Part shown: positions 26,616 through 36,629 of the stretch, one piece after another
How the letters are laid out: each line of letters opens with the position of its first letter
How positions within the stretch are numbered: position 1 is the first letter of the stretch
Origin: Pegethrix bostrychoides GSE-TBD4-15B
Lineage (GTDB): Bacteria > Cyanobacteriota > Cyanobacteriia > Elainellales > Elainellaceae
DNA length: 64,000 bases
Assembly (NCBI GenBank): GCA_019359155.1
Contig: JAHHHV010000065.1
Location: forward strand, 119,607-183,606
Reading direction: 5' to 3'
Position numbers and translations under genes: made by a program
Notes under the pieces: generated by a model
Seen by the model: the letters and a program-made list of their open reading frames with translations, nothing else
What the model was told of the DNA's origin: nothing
Databases searched by the model: none

Positions 26616-29600
26616 TTAACGCGCTGCGGCATTCGCAGTCAAATCTGTTTCAACTTCAGCTGAGGTAATTTTAGGCTTGGGCATTAAGCGCTTGCCAAAC
26701 TTAGCGTAGAGAGCCGGAATCACTAGCAAAGTCAACGCTGTAGAGGTGAACAAGCCTCCTAACACCACAATTGCTAAGGGCTGCAAGATTTCATTTCCGG
26801 CTCCGCTAGCAATTGCCAAGGGCAGCATTCCCAAGGCCGATGTGAGGGCAGTCATTAAAATAGCATTCACTCGGTCTAGAGAGCCGTTGACAATCACCTC
26901 TTTGATCGGCATTCCTTGAGCAAATTTGCTGTTGTAGTTATCGACTAGCAATAGGCCGTTCCGAACAGCAACTCCGAAGAGCGTGATGAATCCGATTAAA
27001 GAAGCGATTGAAATCACGCCGCCACTCAAAGCGATCGAAATGATCCCGCCTACCAATGCCAACGGCAAATTAATCATGATGGCAATTGTAGCAGGCAGTG
27101 ATTTAACTGAGAAGAACATCAGTACTGCAATGACAATTGCGGCCAAAATGCTGTACCACAGCAGGCTATTGCTGGCTCGCTGCTCTGATTCAAACTGGCC
27201 GCCGTACTGGATAAAGTAGCCGTTAGGCAACTGCACTTTCTGCTGAATTTGCGCTTGAATATCGCTGACAACACTGCCTAGATCGCGGTCTGCAACGTTG
27301 GCTGAAACCACAATCAGCCGCGACACATCTTCCCGATTCACCACATTTGCTCCCATGCCGTAGTCTACTTTGGCAACAGCGCTGAGCGGAATGATCTGCC
27401 CTGTGGGGGTGGAAATGGGAATCGCGCGCATGGCATCCAAACTATTGCGTGCAGTCTCCGTCAGCGAAACCGAAATATCAATCAACTGCTGATTTTCTGC
27501 TACCTGCGACACAACACGACCGTTCAGCGCCGTTTCCACGACATCGGACAGTTGCGCCATACTCAAGCCATAGGTCGCTGCGGCAGCACGATCATATTGG
27601 ATTTGCACCTGACGAATTGGCAGTTGGGGTTCAAGCTGCAAATCCACTACCCCAGCAATCGGCTGGATGGTGTCGCGCACCTGTTCCCCAATCCGGCGCA
27701 GTTCGGCTAGATCTGCACCAAAGATTTTCACAGCAATTGCGCTTCTTACCCCAGAGAGCACTTCATCCATGCGGTGAGAGATAAATCCACCGATATTGGG
27801 AACAACGCCCGGCAGTTTGAGGAAGGCTTCGCGGAGCTGTTTGATGCTGGCTTCGCGGTCTTGCAGCGCCCCATCGCTAAGTTCTACATCCACATGCGCC
27901 ATACTGACTCCTGCTCCATCTGCATCGCCAGGAGCGCGTCCTGCTCGTACTTGCACCCATTCGTAGAGAGGATTATCTTGGAAAGATTTGGAAACTGCTA
28001 TCCCGGCTCGGTTGGTCATATCCAGCGACACGCCGGGAAACAGCACCATGGAGTTGACCATCGATTTTTCCTGAAATTCCGGCAGGAAGACTCGTCCCAG
28101 AGAAGGCACGAGCGCAAATGCCGCAACGAACGCCGCGAGCGCCAACCCCAAAATTAGCTGGGGCGAGCGCAAAGATAAATCCAGCAGCGGGCGATACAGT
28201 CGCTCTGCCCAACGCGAAACAAACGTCCCTTCTTGCGGCAGAGTTTGGTTGGCGAGCAGAATTGCACATAAAGCTGGGGAAAGCGTCATGGCAACCAAAG
28301 TAGAAGCGCCAATCGAGAGCAAATAGGCCAACCCCATTGGCGCAAAAATCCGGCCTTCTACACCCGTCAAACTGAAAATTGGTGCAAACACGACAATGAT
28401 AATTACCGTGGAAAAAATCACGGCTAGCCTCACTTCTACAGAGGTGTCGTAGACAACCTGGAAGGGGTGCTTGGGATTGCCTTGAGCTTGATTGGTTCGG
28501 AGTCCGCGATAGCAGTTTTCCATATCCACAATCGAGTCGTCTACGACAGAACCAATTGCAACGACTAATCCGCCCAATGTCATCGTGTTAATGCCCAAGC
28601 CAAATGCTTTCATGAACATTAACCCAATCAGCAGAGACAACGGAATTGCGCTGAGCGTGATTACAGCCGTGCGCCAATTCATCAAAAATAGCAGCATGAT
28701 CACTGACACGATGATTATGCCTTCAATCAACGAACCGCTGACGTTACGGATCGCTGTATCAATAAAGTTGGCCTGACGGAACGTGCGCGCCATCTGGACA
28801 TCGGCAGGAAACGTCGGCTGTAACGACTGTATGACCGTTTCTACGGCTTTGGTGACGGACGGCGTATCAACCTGAGGCTGTTTGCTAATCATCATCACAA
28901 CCGCAGGTCGTCCGTTGAAGCTAGCATCACCACGTTTTAGGGCGGCTCCTGTCTGCACGGTCGCCACGTCTTGTAGCAAAACTGGATTGCCATCTTGAAC
29001 TTTCACCACCGACTGCTGCAAATCATCAATCGAGGTTACCTGCCCAATCCCGCGTACCAATAGCTCTTGCCCGCCGCCAATTAGAAAGCCACCCGGAGCG
29101 TTCGAGTTTGCGCCCCTAGCCGCATCGGCAACTTCGGTGAGGGAAACAGCTTTTGATCGCAGCTTGATTGGATCAACCAGCACTTGCTCCTGCCGTTCAT
29201 CGCCGCCATAGACCGTGACTTGAGTGACTCCCGGCACGGACAAAATTTGGTTGCTGAGGGTGCTATCTACCAGACGACGCAGATCCATCAGCGAAGTCTG
29301 CCCCGGCTCAGCGACTGTAAAGGCATACTGCAAAATTGTCCCCAACGGCGAGGCCAAGGGCGAGATCTCTGGCGGATGCACGCCCTCAGGGAGCTGACTT
29401 GTCACCTGTTGCATACGCTCCGTCACTGACTGCCGCGCCTGATAGATATCGGCATCTTGATCAAATACCACCTGCACCATCGACAACCCGACTTTTGAAG
29501 AGGAACGTACTGTTGTCACCCCTGGCAAACCGTTGACAGCGCTTTCAATTGGAACCGTAATTTGCGATTCTACTTCCTCTGGAGCCAGCCCAGAGGCTTC

Positions 29601-29765
29601 GGTGTGGATATCGACTTGAGGAGGCGCAAATTCGGGGAATACATCGAGCGGCATCTGGGTGAGGCTAAAGACACCCCAGAGCGTAATTAAAATGGCGCAG
29701 ATGACAATTAGCCACCGTTGGGCAATCGAGTTTTTGAGAATCTGATTGAGAATTGAGTTGGACAT
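26616..29765 (-). CDS. Heavy-metal efflux RND permease (CzcA/CusA family)
   Basis: A 1049-residue inner-membrane pump of the HME-RND group. It has the N-terminal WLIVICAILITLWGVFSL helix, DVFPEFAPPQVDIHTEA (typical of CzcA/CusA), and TM4 sequence VVAIGSVVDDSIVDMEN with acidic proton-relay residues. It is 5 bp downstream of the adaptor gene, and the pair diverges from a response regulator and histidine kinase. This matches the nrsRS/nrsBA layout of Synechocystis, where nickel is exported; copper, zinc or cobalt are equally possible here. No outer-membrane channel gene lies nearby. Confidence 0.88.
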   Translation of the reverse strand: MSNSILNQILKNSIAQRWLIVICAILITLWGVFSLTQMPLDVFPEFAPPQVDIHTEASGLAPEEVESQITVPIESAVNGLPGVTTVRSSSKVGLSMVQVVFDQDADIYQARQSVTERMQQVTSQLPEGVHPPEISPLASPLGTILQYAFTVAEPGQTSLMDLRRLVDSTLSNQILSVPGVTQVTVYGGDERQEQVLVDPIKLRSKAVSLTEVADAARGANSNAPGGFLIGGGQELLVRGIGQVTSIDDLQQSVVKVQDGNPVLLQDVATVQTGAALKRGDASFNGRPAVVMMISKQPQVDTPSVTKAVETVIQSLQPTFPADVQMARTFRQANFIDTAIRNVSGSLIEGIIIVSVIMLLFLMNWRTAVITLSAIPLSLLIGLMFMKAFGLGINTMTLGGLVVAIGSVVDDSIVDMENCYRGLRTNQAQGNPKHPFQVVYDTSVEVRLAVIFSTVIIIVVFAPIFSLTGVEGRIFAPMGLAYLLSIGASTLVAMTLSPALCAILLANQTLPQEGTFVSRWAERLYRPLLDLSLRSPQLILGLALAAFVAAFALVPSLGRVFLPEFQEKSMVNSMVLFPGVSLDMTNRAGIAVSKSFQDNPLYEWVQVRAGRAPGDADGAGVSMAHVDVELSDGALQDREASIKQLREAFLKLPGVVPNIGGFISHRMDEVLSGVRSAIAVKIFGADLAELRRIGEQVRDTIQPIAGVVDLQLEPQLPIRQVQIQYDRAAAATYGLSMAQLSDVVETALNGRVVSQVAENQQLIDISVSLTETARNSLDAMRAIPISTPTGQIIPLSAVAKVDYGMGANVVNREDVSRLIVVSANVADRDLGSVVSDIQAQIQQKVQLPNGYFIQYGGQFESEQRASNSLLWYSILAAIVIAVLMFFSVKSLPATIAIMINLPLALVGGIISIALSGGVISIASLIGFITLFGVAVRNGLLLVDNYNSKFAQGMPIKEVIVNGSLDRVNAILMTALTSALGMLPLAIASGAGNEILQPLAIVVLGGLFTSTALTLLVIPALYAKFGKRLMPKPKITSAEVETDLTANAAAR

Positions 29766-29770
29766 CTGGA

Positions 29771-30496
29771 TTAGAAGCCTCCTTTTTTGTTCGAGAAGCC
29801 GCTCTTCTTCCGGCGATTGCCACCCACAGCGATAGCTCCGGCCAGCAAGACAATCCCTCCAATCGCTCCGAGGATGCCTACTGGCAGTCCGCCTTTTTCC
29901 TCTGGGGCTACGGGCTGACTGGGTAACTGAGCAATCTCACCGGGTTGCTGAGCCATATTGCCAGCGGGATCATGGTTGTGAGCAATTCCCTGGGCATCGG
30001 CTTGAGCGTGAGCGGCAGTTTGAGCGGCAGTTTGAGCGGCAGTCTGAGGCGAAGCGAGCGCGGCAGGACTGGCGGCGGTATCAGGAGCTTGCGTTTTGCG
30101 AGACTCAGCATAGAGCGATAGGCTGCCCTGCGTGACCAGATTTTCCCCAACCGATAGTCCGTCCGTCACTTGAATCAGTTCGCCCTGAGTCGCGCTTGTC
30201 GTAACGGGAACTGGCTCATAGAAACCGTCATATTGCACAAAGACGAGCTGCTTTCCGTCTGCATCTACCAGTGCGGTGACGGGCACCATCACGGCTGCGC
30301 TGCCATCACCAGACGCAGCAATGGGTGACACTACAATCCCTAGCAGCTGGTCGGTTTCAGTATTGACTTTGACGCGCTGAACGCCACCCTGCGCCTGAAA
30401 TTCATCGCCATGCCCAACGTGAGCCACCACAGCGGTGGGGCTGCTCAGGACTAAACTGACGGCAAGCATGGAGCTAATGAGTAAAAGGGGTTTCAT
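29771..30496 (-). CDS. Truncated-type metal efflux adaptor (CusB/NrsB-like) with C-terminal anchor
   Basis: 241 residues, much shorter than the usual 350-400 of RND adaptors. It has a signal peptide (about 1-25), then AHVGHGDEF with two histidines that could bind metal, then the beta-barrel and membrane-proximal parts of an adaptor (VMVPVTALVDADGK, VGENLVTQGSLSLY). The usual alpha hairpin and lipoyl halves are not apparent. An Ala/Gln-rich linker (QTAAQTAAQTAA) leads to a C-terminal helix (ILGAIGGIVLLAGAIAVGG). The ATG has GGAGATACC upstream. It is translated just before the permease and probably forms its periplasmic partner. Confidence 0.75.
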   Translation of the reverse strand: MKPLLLISSMLAVSLVLSSPTAVVAHVGHGDEFQAQGGVQRVKVNTETDQLLGIVVSPIAASGDGSAAVMVPVTALVDADGKQLVFVQYDGFYEPVPVTTSATQGELIQVTDGLSVGENLVTQGSLSLYAESRKTQAPDTAASPAALASPQTAAQTAAQTAAHAQADAQGIAHNHDPAGNMAQQPGEIAQLPSQPVAPEEKGGLPVGILGAIGGIVLLAGAIAVGGNRRKKSGFSNKKGGF

Positions 30497-30554
30497 GGTA
30501 TCTCCTCACGCTGACGCGGGGCTGAACAACTTCGATAGTTTGCTACAGGGCAGA

Positions 30555-30570
30555 TGAAAATCAGGTGAAA
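30555..30570. promoter_or_regulatory. Candidate response-regulator box (direct repeat)
   Basis: TGAAA occurs at 30555 and again at 30566, spaced 11 bases (about one helical turn), in the 123-bp gap between the divergent metal efflux operon and the response regulator gene. OmpR-type regulators often bind such half-site pairs. No experiment or motif search supports it here. Confidence 0.4.
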
Positions 30571-30619
30571 TCGCAGCGCTTCCGATAAAATAAGGCTCGT
30601 AGTTGATTCTCCTGCCGCA

Positions 30620-31312
30620 ATGCGAGTTCTGCTAGTGGAAGATGAAGCAGATTTAGGGCTGGCAGTTAAGCAAGTCTTGATCAACGAAAAATATGTTGTA
30701 GACCGGGTGCCGGATGGGATTCAGGCTTGGCACTGTCTGGAAAGTCAGTGGACAGACTACAGCGTGGCAATTGTTGATTGGCTGTTGCCGGAGCTATCGG
30801 GGCTAGAGCTATGCCAACGGCTGAGACAACGCCAAAATCCGCTGCCTGTGCTGATGCTGACTGCGCTGGGGCAACCAGAAAACCGCGTCACCGGACTGGA
30901 TGCCGGAGCTGATGATTACCTAGTCAAACCCTTTGTCATGTCAGAACTACTGGCGAGACTGCGGGCGCTCCAGCGGCGCTCCCCCCAACTTCAGTCGCAG
31001 AACTTGACTGTCGGCACATTCACCCTAGACTACGCCAACAGTGCGCTGCACGTTGGGCTAGCTCCAACCCTACAGACTATTCCTTTAACCATGAAAGAAT
31101 TTCAAATGCTGGCCTACCTGATGCAAAATCCCAACCGCATTCTGGCAGGCAGCAAAATTCGGCAGCAGCTTTGGGATCTAGAAGCAGATCCAATTAGCAA
31201 TGTTGTCGCAGCTCAAATTCGCCTGCTGCGACGCAAGTTGGCAAGCTATAGCTGTGATTGTCCCATCGAAACCATTCCCGGCCAGGGCTATCGATTTAAT
31301 CTATGCTCATGA
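30620..31312 (+). CDS. OmpR-family response regulator (RppA/NrsR-like)
   Basis: 230 residues. The receiver domain (about 1-118) has the acidic pair ED at 7-8, phosphoacceptor Asp53 in VDWLLPEL and LVKPF with the conserved Lys. The C-terminal OmpR winged helix (about 130-228) has SNVVAAQIRLLRRKL. It is 18 bp upstream of the kinase gene and divergent from the metal efflux operon. Its closest remembered relatives are Synechocystis RppA/NrsR, regulators of nickel export and redox-responsive genes. It most likely activates the divergent operon and itself when metal is high. Confidence 0.88.
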   Translation: MRVLLVEDEADLGLAVKQVLINEKYVVDRVPDGIQAWHCLESQWTDYSVAIVDWLLPELSGLELCQRLRQRQNPLPVLMLTALGQPENRVTGLDAGADDYLVKPFVMSELLARLRALQRRSPQLQSQNLTVGTFTLDYANSALHVGLAPTLQTIPLTMKEFQMLAYLMQNPNRILAGSKIRQQLWDLEADPISNVVAAQIRLLRRKLASYSCDCPIETIPGQGYRFNLCS

Positions 31313-31330
31313 GCTGCCCATAGTTTATCC

Positions 31331-32743
31331 ATGAATAGTCACCAGCTTTTTCGCCGCAGCCGCCTTCGTTTAGCGGTTTGGTATGCGTTGGTCATGGGGG
31401 TGATTCTGAGTCTGTCTGGGTTCGGGATGTACCGGGCGCTGGTTCAGGCGAACTGGGCTGCCTTAGAACGGGAAATTGAGGCGATTGCCGGAACGCTGCA
31501 TGACAGCCTAGAACCCATGCTGCCTGCTTCCGAAAGTCCAACGGCGACCTTACAGCAGATCTTTCCGGAGCTTTGCCTAGTTGAACGACCCTGTGACCCT
31601 AACCCTACCTTAATTCAGCGGCATACGATTGGACTCAGCGACCGCACCACCTACTATATTCGCCTATTTGATCACCAGGGAAAACTCCTGGCTTTTTCGC
31701 CAAATCAGCCCTTACAGTTCCTGCCAACGCTCAACCCAACGCCTTGGCAAACCTTCCGCGCGTCTAACGGCAATCGCTATCATCAGTTCACCACAATTTT
31801 GCATAGCGCTACTGGTAATCATGATCCTCGCAATCATCCGTCCTGGGGCTATCTCCAAATTGGCCGTACCCTAGCCCCCCTAGATGCCGAGGCTCAGCGA
31901 ATTCGGTGGATTGTGACGATTGGTTTCCCAGTTGCGCTGGGACTCGTTGCGGCCTCTAGCTGGTGGCTGTCTGGTTTGGCGATGCAGCCAATCTATCAAT
32001 CCTATCAGCAGCAGCAGCAGTTTACCGCCGATGCCGCCCACGAATTGCGCTCGCCCTTGGCTAGCCTCTTGGCCACAGTCGAAGCAGCGCTACGGTTGCC
32101 GCCCTCTGATCAGCAAAATCTCCCAGCAATGCTCCAAACCATTGAGCGACAGGGACGACGCTTGAGCTTGTTGATTACAGACTTACTCTTCCTGACCAGT
32201 CTGGAACACCAATCGTCACCCCAACCGTTTCAACCCTGTTGCCTCAATGATTTAATTGGCGATTTGACTGAAGAATTTTTGGAGCTGGCAACAGGCGCTA
32301 ACGTTCAGCTAGCGAGCCAAATTCCCCAGCAAGAATTCTATGTTTTGGGTAACGAATCTCAGCTTTACCGTCTTTTCTCAAACTTAATTGCAAACGCAAT
32401 CAAATACACGCCGAGCGGTGGTCATGTCATCGTGAGCTTAACAGCCCGCGAACGGATGGCGCTGATTGCCGTCAAAGATACGGGCATTGGGATTGCGGCA
32501 GAGAAACAGGCCCGGATTTTTGATCGCTTTTATCGCGTGGATAGCGCTCGCGCTCGTAAAACAGGAGGAACTGGATTAGGACTAACGATTGCTCAAGCAG
32601 TAGCTCAAGCCCATGAGTCTAGAATCTATGTGCAGAGCCATGTTGGGATCGGCAGCCTGTTCACGGTTGCTTTGCCAATTTATCAATCCAGCAGTGAGAG
32701 AGAGTCGCTTCAGCCCTGGGCAACTCACATTAACGCGCCCTAG
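31331..32743 (+). CDS. Membrane sensor histidine kinase (RppB/NrsS-like)
   Basis: 470 residues. An N-terminal helix (about 14-35) and a second near 195-215 bound a periplasmic sensing domain of about 160 residues. HisKA follows, with the phosphoacceptor His237 in AAHELRSPLA, then an ATPase domain with NAIKYTPSGG (N box), KDTGIGIA (G1) and GGTGLGLTIA (G2). The periplasmic part has a cysteine pair (ELCLVERPC). It lies directly after its response regulator. Ligand probably a metal ion, judged by context only. Confidence 0.87.
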   Translation: MNSHQLFRRSRLRLAVWYALVMGVILSLSGFGMYRALVQANWAALEREIEAIAGTLHDSLEPMLPASESPTATLQQIFPELCLVERPCDPNPTLIQRHTIGLSDRTTYYIRLFDHQGKLLAFSPNQPLQFLPTLNPTPWQTFRASNGNRYHQFTTILHSATGNHDPRNHPSWGYLQIGRTLAPLDAEAQRIRWIVTIGFPVALGLVAASSWWLSGLAMQPIYQSYQQQQQFTADAAHELRSPLASLLATVEAALRLPPSDQQNLPAMLQTIERQGRRLSLLITDLLFLTSLEHQSSPQPFQPCCLNDLIGDLTEEFLELATGANVQLASQIPQQEFYVLGNESQLYRLFSNLIANAIKYTPSGGHVIVSLTARERMALIAVKDTGIGIAAEKQARIFDRFYRVDSARARKTGGTGLGLTIAQAVAQAHESRIYVQSHVGIGSLFTVALPIYQSSSERESLQPWATHINAP

Positions 32744-32837
32744 CCGCAACCGCCTCCAAAAAACGGTCATGTTTTAAATGTGTTGTTCTTCTTCAAGAAA
32801 CCTGCTGAAATAGAAGTCCATTCAGGCATCGACAGCC

Positions 32838-33462
32838 ATGAATTTAGAAGCCCTGCATTGTCCAACTGTAAGGGAACTGATGTGATCAAACATGGAACGA
32901 GTGCTGTCGGGAAACAACATTATCGCTGTCAAAGTTCTGAGTGTCAAAAGAAGACCTTTTCGAGACTATAGTTACGAATCATACCTGCCCTGCCGCAGGT
33001 GAAGAAAATCAGCGATATGGCGCTGAATGGTAGTGGGATTTGAGATACTGCTCGTGTATGAGGGATTAGTCTCAACACGGTGATTAACACTTAGAAAAAG
33101 CCCCTGAACTCCAAGCCAACAATGAAGCCGTGTTGACCACTCTAAAGCCGACTCAAACGATTGTCCGTCTTTGCCTTCTCAGAAATCCGACTGTGGAATC
33201 AGAAGTTGATTTATCCCAGTTCTATACGGCTGATTGAGGCTCATAGAAAAGAGACTTACCTGTTGCGTTACATAGTGTTGGAAAACGCAATACCCAGAAG
33301 ATTGAGCGGAAGCATTTACCCTTGCGAACCAGGATGAAACGACTGGCATGTAAGGCAAATTGTTTTTCAAAGTCTATCTTGATGCATGATGTGGTCATTG
33401 GACTGTTCATTCAGCGCTTCGGATTTGGAGATCAGTCCAAATCAATAACGAGACGTTCAAAG
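32838..33462 (+). pseudogene. IS1-family transposase remnant, frameshifted
   Basis: Reading across frames gives VIKHGTSAVGKQHYRCQS (the InsA zinc-finger region), then a middle with many stops (LKPTQTIVRLCLL, FYTADWGSY). An uninterrupted end follows: GKRNTQKIERKHLPLRTRMK, then RLACKANCFSKSILMHDVVI and GLFIQRFGFG. Together these cover most of an IS1 transposase. Several frameshifts and stops make it non-functional. I could not define its terminal inverted repeats. It fills nearly the whole gap between the kinase gene and topA. Confidence 0.8.
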
Positions 33463-33469
33463 CACGACC

Positions 33470-36262
33470 CTATTCTGATTCGCTAGGCTGCGATTTGGCG
33501 CGGCTAGTTTTGGTGGTTTTAGAAGCAGCTGATTTTTTTGCTGCTGTCTTAGCTTTGGTGGTTTGGGCTTTAGTCGTTTTACTGGCTGAACTTTTGGCCG
33601 CAGTTTTGCCAGTAGGTTTAGCAGCAGTCTTGGTAGTTTTTGAGGCTGTAGATTTGGCTGCTGTAGATTTGGCTGTAGATTTAGCGCCCGTTTTGCCAGC
33701 ACCGCGACTTGTCTTCTTACTGCCTGCTTTTTCGGCTAACGCCTGCACCGCCACATCCATTTGGATTGCCTCAACGGTTTGGCCTTCGGGCAGCGAGGCG
33801 TTAATTTTGCCGTGCTTCAGGTAAGGGCCATAGGGGCCATCGTAGATATTGACAGGTTCGCCGTCAGTCGGATGAGCGCCCAGTTCACGCAGGGGTTTGG
33901 CCGCCGCTTTGCGCCCGCGTCCCGCTTTCGGTTCAGCCAACAGCTCCAGCGCTCGCTCCAGCGTCACCGTCAGCACGTCATCTTCTTTTTTCAGGGAGCG
34001 GTAGTCTTTGCCCTCCTTGCCTTGGTCATGCACCACATAGGGGCCAAACCGTCCCAGATTCGCCTGAACTTTCGCGCCCGTTTCCGGGTGACTGCCCAGC
34101 AGACGCGGCAGCGCCAGCAGACCCACTGCCGTCTCTAGGGTCACGTCCTGCGGGTTCATGCCTTTGGGCAGCGAGGCGCGTTTGGGCTTGGGGTTGGCTT
34201 CCGACTCATCGCCAAGCTGGACATAGGGACCGTAGGGGCCAATCAGCTGATAGATCGGCTCACCAGTTTCGGGGTGGAAGCCGACTTTTTCAGGGCCTTC
34301 GGTTTTTTGGCGCAGCAGCACTTCCACCTGCTCGGGGTCGAGGTCGCCAGGAGTCACGTCATGCGGCAGAGTCGCCTTCACCTGCTCTTCGCCTTGCCCG
34401 ACTTCGATATAGGCACCGTAGCGACCAATCCGCACCTTCGCGTCGATTCCTTCGAGCTGGACGGTGCGGGCTTCGGTCGGGTCAATTTGGTCTTCCTGCT
34501 GCTTCACCTGCGTGGCAAGTCCGGCATCGCCTCGGTAGAAGTTGTTCAAGTAGGGGAGCCACTGGGCTTCGCCGGTCGAGATTTCGTCGAGGGTTTGCTC
34601 CATCCGGGCGGTGAAGCTAGTGTCAACGAGATCGGGAAAATGCTTTTCTAGCAGCGCCGTGACGGCAAAGGCAGTAAAGCTGGGCACTAGGCTGTTGTTG
34701 ACCATCTGGGCATAGCCCCGGTCGATGATTGTGCCAATGATGCTGGCGTAGGTGCTGGGACGACCAATCCCTTCGCTCTCCAGCGTCTTGACCAGCGAGG
34801 CTTCGGTGAAGCGGGCGGGCGGCTGGGTTTCGTGGGGAATCGGCTCTAGCGCCTCGCAGGTCGGCTGATCCCCGACTTTTAAAGCAGGCAGAATGACTTC
34901 CTGATCCTCAATAGCGGCGGTCGGATCGTCAGAGCCTTCGACATAGGCGCGGAAGAAGCCCGCAAAGTCAATGCGCTTGCCGGTAGCGCGGAAGCCAGCG
35001 TCGCTTGCCTCAATCTGCACCGTGACGTTGGTTTGACGGACTTCGGCCATTTGGGTCGCAACGGTGCGCTTCCAGATCAGGTCATAGAGGCGCAGCTCGC
35101 GGTCTTTGAGTCCAGTTTGCTGCGGCGTACGGAAGCTGTTTCCGGCAGGTCGAATCGCCTCGTGGGCTTCCTGTGCGCCTTTGGCTTTGGTGATATATTG
35201 GCGCGGTTCGGGGCTGAGGTAGCTGCTGCCATACATTTCCTCTACGCAGGAGCGGGCGGCAGAAATCGCCTGCTGCGACAGGTTGGTGGAGTCGGTTCGC
35301 ATGTAGGTGATGTAGCCCTGCTCGTAGAGGTTTTGGGCGGTTCGCATCGTTTCGCGGGCGGAGAGCCGCAGCTTGCGGTTGGACTCCTGCTGGAGCGTCG
35401 AGGTGGTGAAGGGCGGTGAAGGCTTGCGGGTGGAGGCGCGCTCTTCCAGGTTAGTGACTTTCCAGGTTTCGCTCAGCAGGCGGGTTTGCAGCTCGTGGGC
35501 TGCGGTTTCGCCCAGCAGCAGCACCTGCCGCCCACTCAAAATCTGGCCGGTGGTTTCGTCAAAGTCGCTGCCAGTGGCGATGCGTCTGCCGCCCAGGGTG
35601 ACCAGCTTTGCCTCAAACGGCGCTTTGTCCTGGCTGAGGCTGGCCTTCAAGTCCCAGTAGGCTCCCTTGCGGAAGGCGCGGCGCTGTCGTTCACGTGTCA
35701 CCAGCAGCCGCACCGCCACCGACTGCACCCGACCCGCCGATAGCCCCCAGGCAATTTTTTTCCAGAGCAGCGGTGAGAGCGTATAGCCCACCAGCCTGTC
35801 TAAAATGCGGCGAGTTTCCTGGGCGCGCACCACATGCTCATCCACCATTCGACAGTCTTGCAGCGCCGCCTGAATTGCCTCTTCGGTGATCTCATGAAAC
35901 ACCATCCGCTTGATCGGCACTTTCGGCTGAAGCACTTGCAGCAGATGCCAGCTAATACTCTCACCCTCGCGGTCTTCGTCAGTTGCCAGCAGCAGCTCGT
36001 CCGCGTTTTTCAGCGCCTCTTTTAGCGCTTTGACGACCTTCTTTTTATCCTGCGGGATCACATAGAGCGGCTCAAAGTCACTCTCGACGTTAACGCCAAT
36101 TTTGGCCCAGTCTTCGCCTTTGACATTGGCTGGGATTTCGCTGGCCGACTGCGGCAGGTCCCGCACGTGACCCATTGAGGCTTCAACCTGATAGCCAGCG
36201 GGCAGGTAGTTGCGGATGGTGCGGGCTTTGGTGGGGGATTCGACGATAACAAGGCTAGACAT
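33470..36262 (-). CDS. topA: DNA topoisomerase I
   Basis: Type IA enzyme that relaxes negative supercoils. 930 residues. Toprim domain at the N-terminus ([31 protein letters not shown] carries the metal-binding acids). The active-site Tyr320 is in [10 protein letters not shown]. After the catalytic core come several cyanobacterial-type C-terminal repeat domains of the form GxHPETGxxVxxxxGxxGPYV (about 640-850). There are no CxxC zinc fingers of the E. coli type. The last 80 residues are a Lys/Ala/Thr/Ser tail resembling histone H1 tails, likely for extra DNA binding. It is divergent from ndhB across a 367-bp gap. Confidence 0.95.
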   Translation of the reverse strand: MSSLVIVESPTKARTIRNYLPAGYQVEASMGHVRDLPQSASEIPANVKGEDWAKIGVNVESDFEPLYVIPQDKKKVVKALKEALKNADELLLATDEDREGESISWHLLQVLQPKVPIKRMVFHEITEEAIQAALQDCRMVDEHVVRAQETRRILDRLVGYTLSPLLWKKIAWGLSAGRVQSVAVRLLVTRERQRRAFRKGAYWDLKASLSQDKAPFEAKLVTLGGRRIATGSDFDETTGQILSGRQVLLLGETAAHELQTRLLSETWKVTNLEERASTRKPSPPFTTSTLQQESNRKLRLSARETMRTAQNLYEQGYITYMRTDSTNLSQQAISAARSCVEEMYGSSYLSPEPRQYITKAKGAQEAHEAIRPAGNSFRTPQQTGLKDRELRLYDLIWKRTVATQMAEVRQTNVTVQIEASDAGFRATGKRIDFAGFFRAYVEGSDDPTAAIEDQEVILPALKVGDQPTCEALEPIPHETQPPARFTEASLVKTLESEGIGRPSTYASIIGTIIDRGYAQMVNNSLVPSFTAFAVTALLEKHFPDLVDTSFTARMEQTLDEISTGEAQWLPYLNNFYRGDAGLATQVKQQEDQIDPTEARTVQLEGIDAKVRIGRYGAYIEVGQGEEQVKATLPHDVTPGDLDPEQVEVLLRQKTEGPEKVGFHPETGEPIYQLIGPYGPYVQLGDESEANPKPKRASLPKGMNPQDVTLETAVGLLALPRLLGSHPETGAKVQANLGRFGPYVVHDQGKEGKDYRSLKKEDDVLTVTLERALELLAEPKAGRGRKAAAKPLRELGAHPTDGEPVNIYDGPYGPYLKHGKINASLPEGQTVEAIQMDVAVQALAEKAGSKKTSRGAGKTGAKSTAKSTAAKSTASKTTKTAAKPTGKTAAKSSASKTTKAQTTKAKTAAKKSAASKTTKTSRAKSQPSESE

Positions 36263-36629
36263 AGGTCGATCGCGTGCTGGGACAGCTACTTATCAGGTGA
36301 ACAGGTGAATATTGGCAGGTGACAATGGGTCAGGCTCAGGGCAATCAGGGCAAGTTGAACCGGGATGCTGCCAGCTCCCATCTAACCTATCTATAGTCGA
36401 TATCAGCAGAAATGCAAACTAGCAGCCTAATTGTGATGAAACTGACCTCAGATTAGCCGGATCTAGGCGCTATGATGCTCAATGAAGGATTTTTTAATGA
36501 TCAATTTAGCCTGAACGCTCAGAAAAGCGCCAATCAAACCTCACGTTTCCTCTCGACTTCCTCTACTCTAATAGAGAGATTCTAAAATCCCGTAAACTTC
36601 CGCTTGCACTCAAAAACTGCTAAACGATT
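36263..36629. other. Divergent promoter region topA/ndhB
   Basis: 367 bp without a gene. It must hold promoters in both directions. The part before ndhB is AT-rich, with A/T-rich blocks such as TCTAATAG and CTAAAATCC within 90 bp of the start codon; none can be assigned as a -10 with confidence. Confidence 0.4.
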
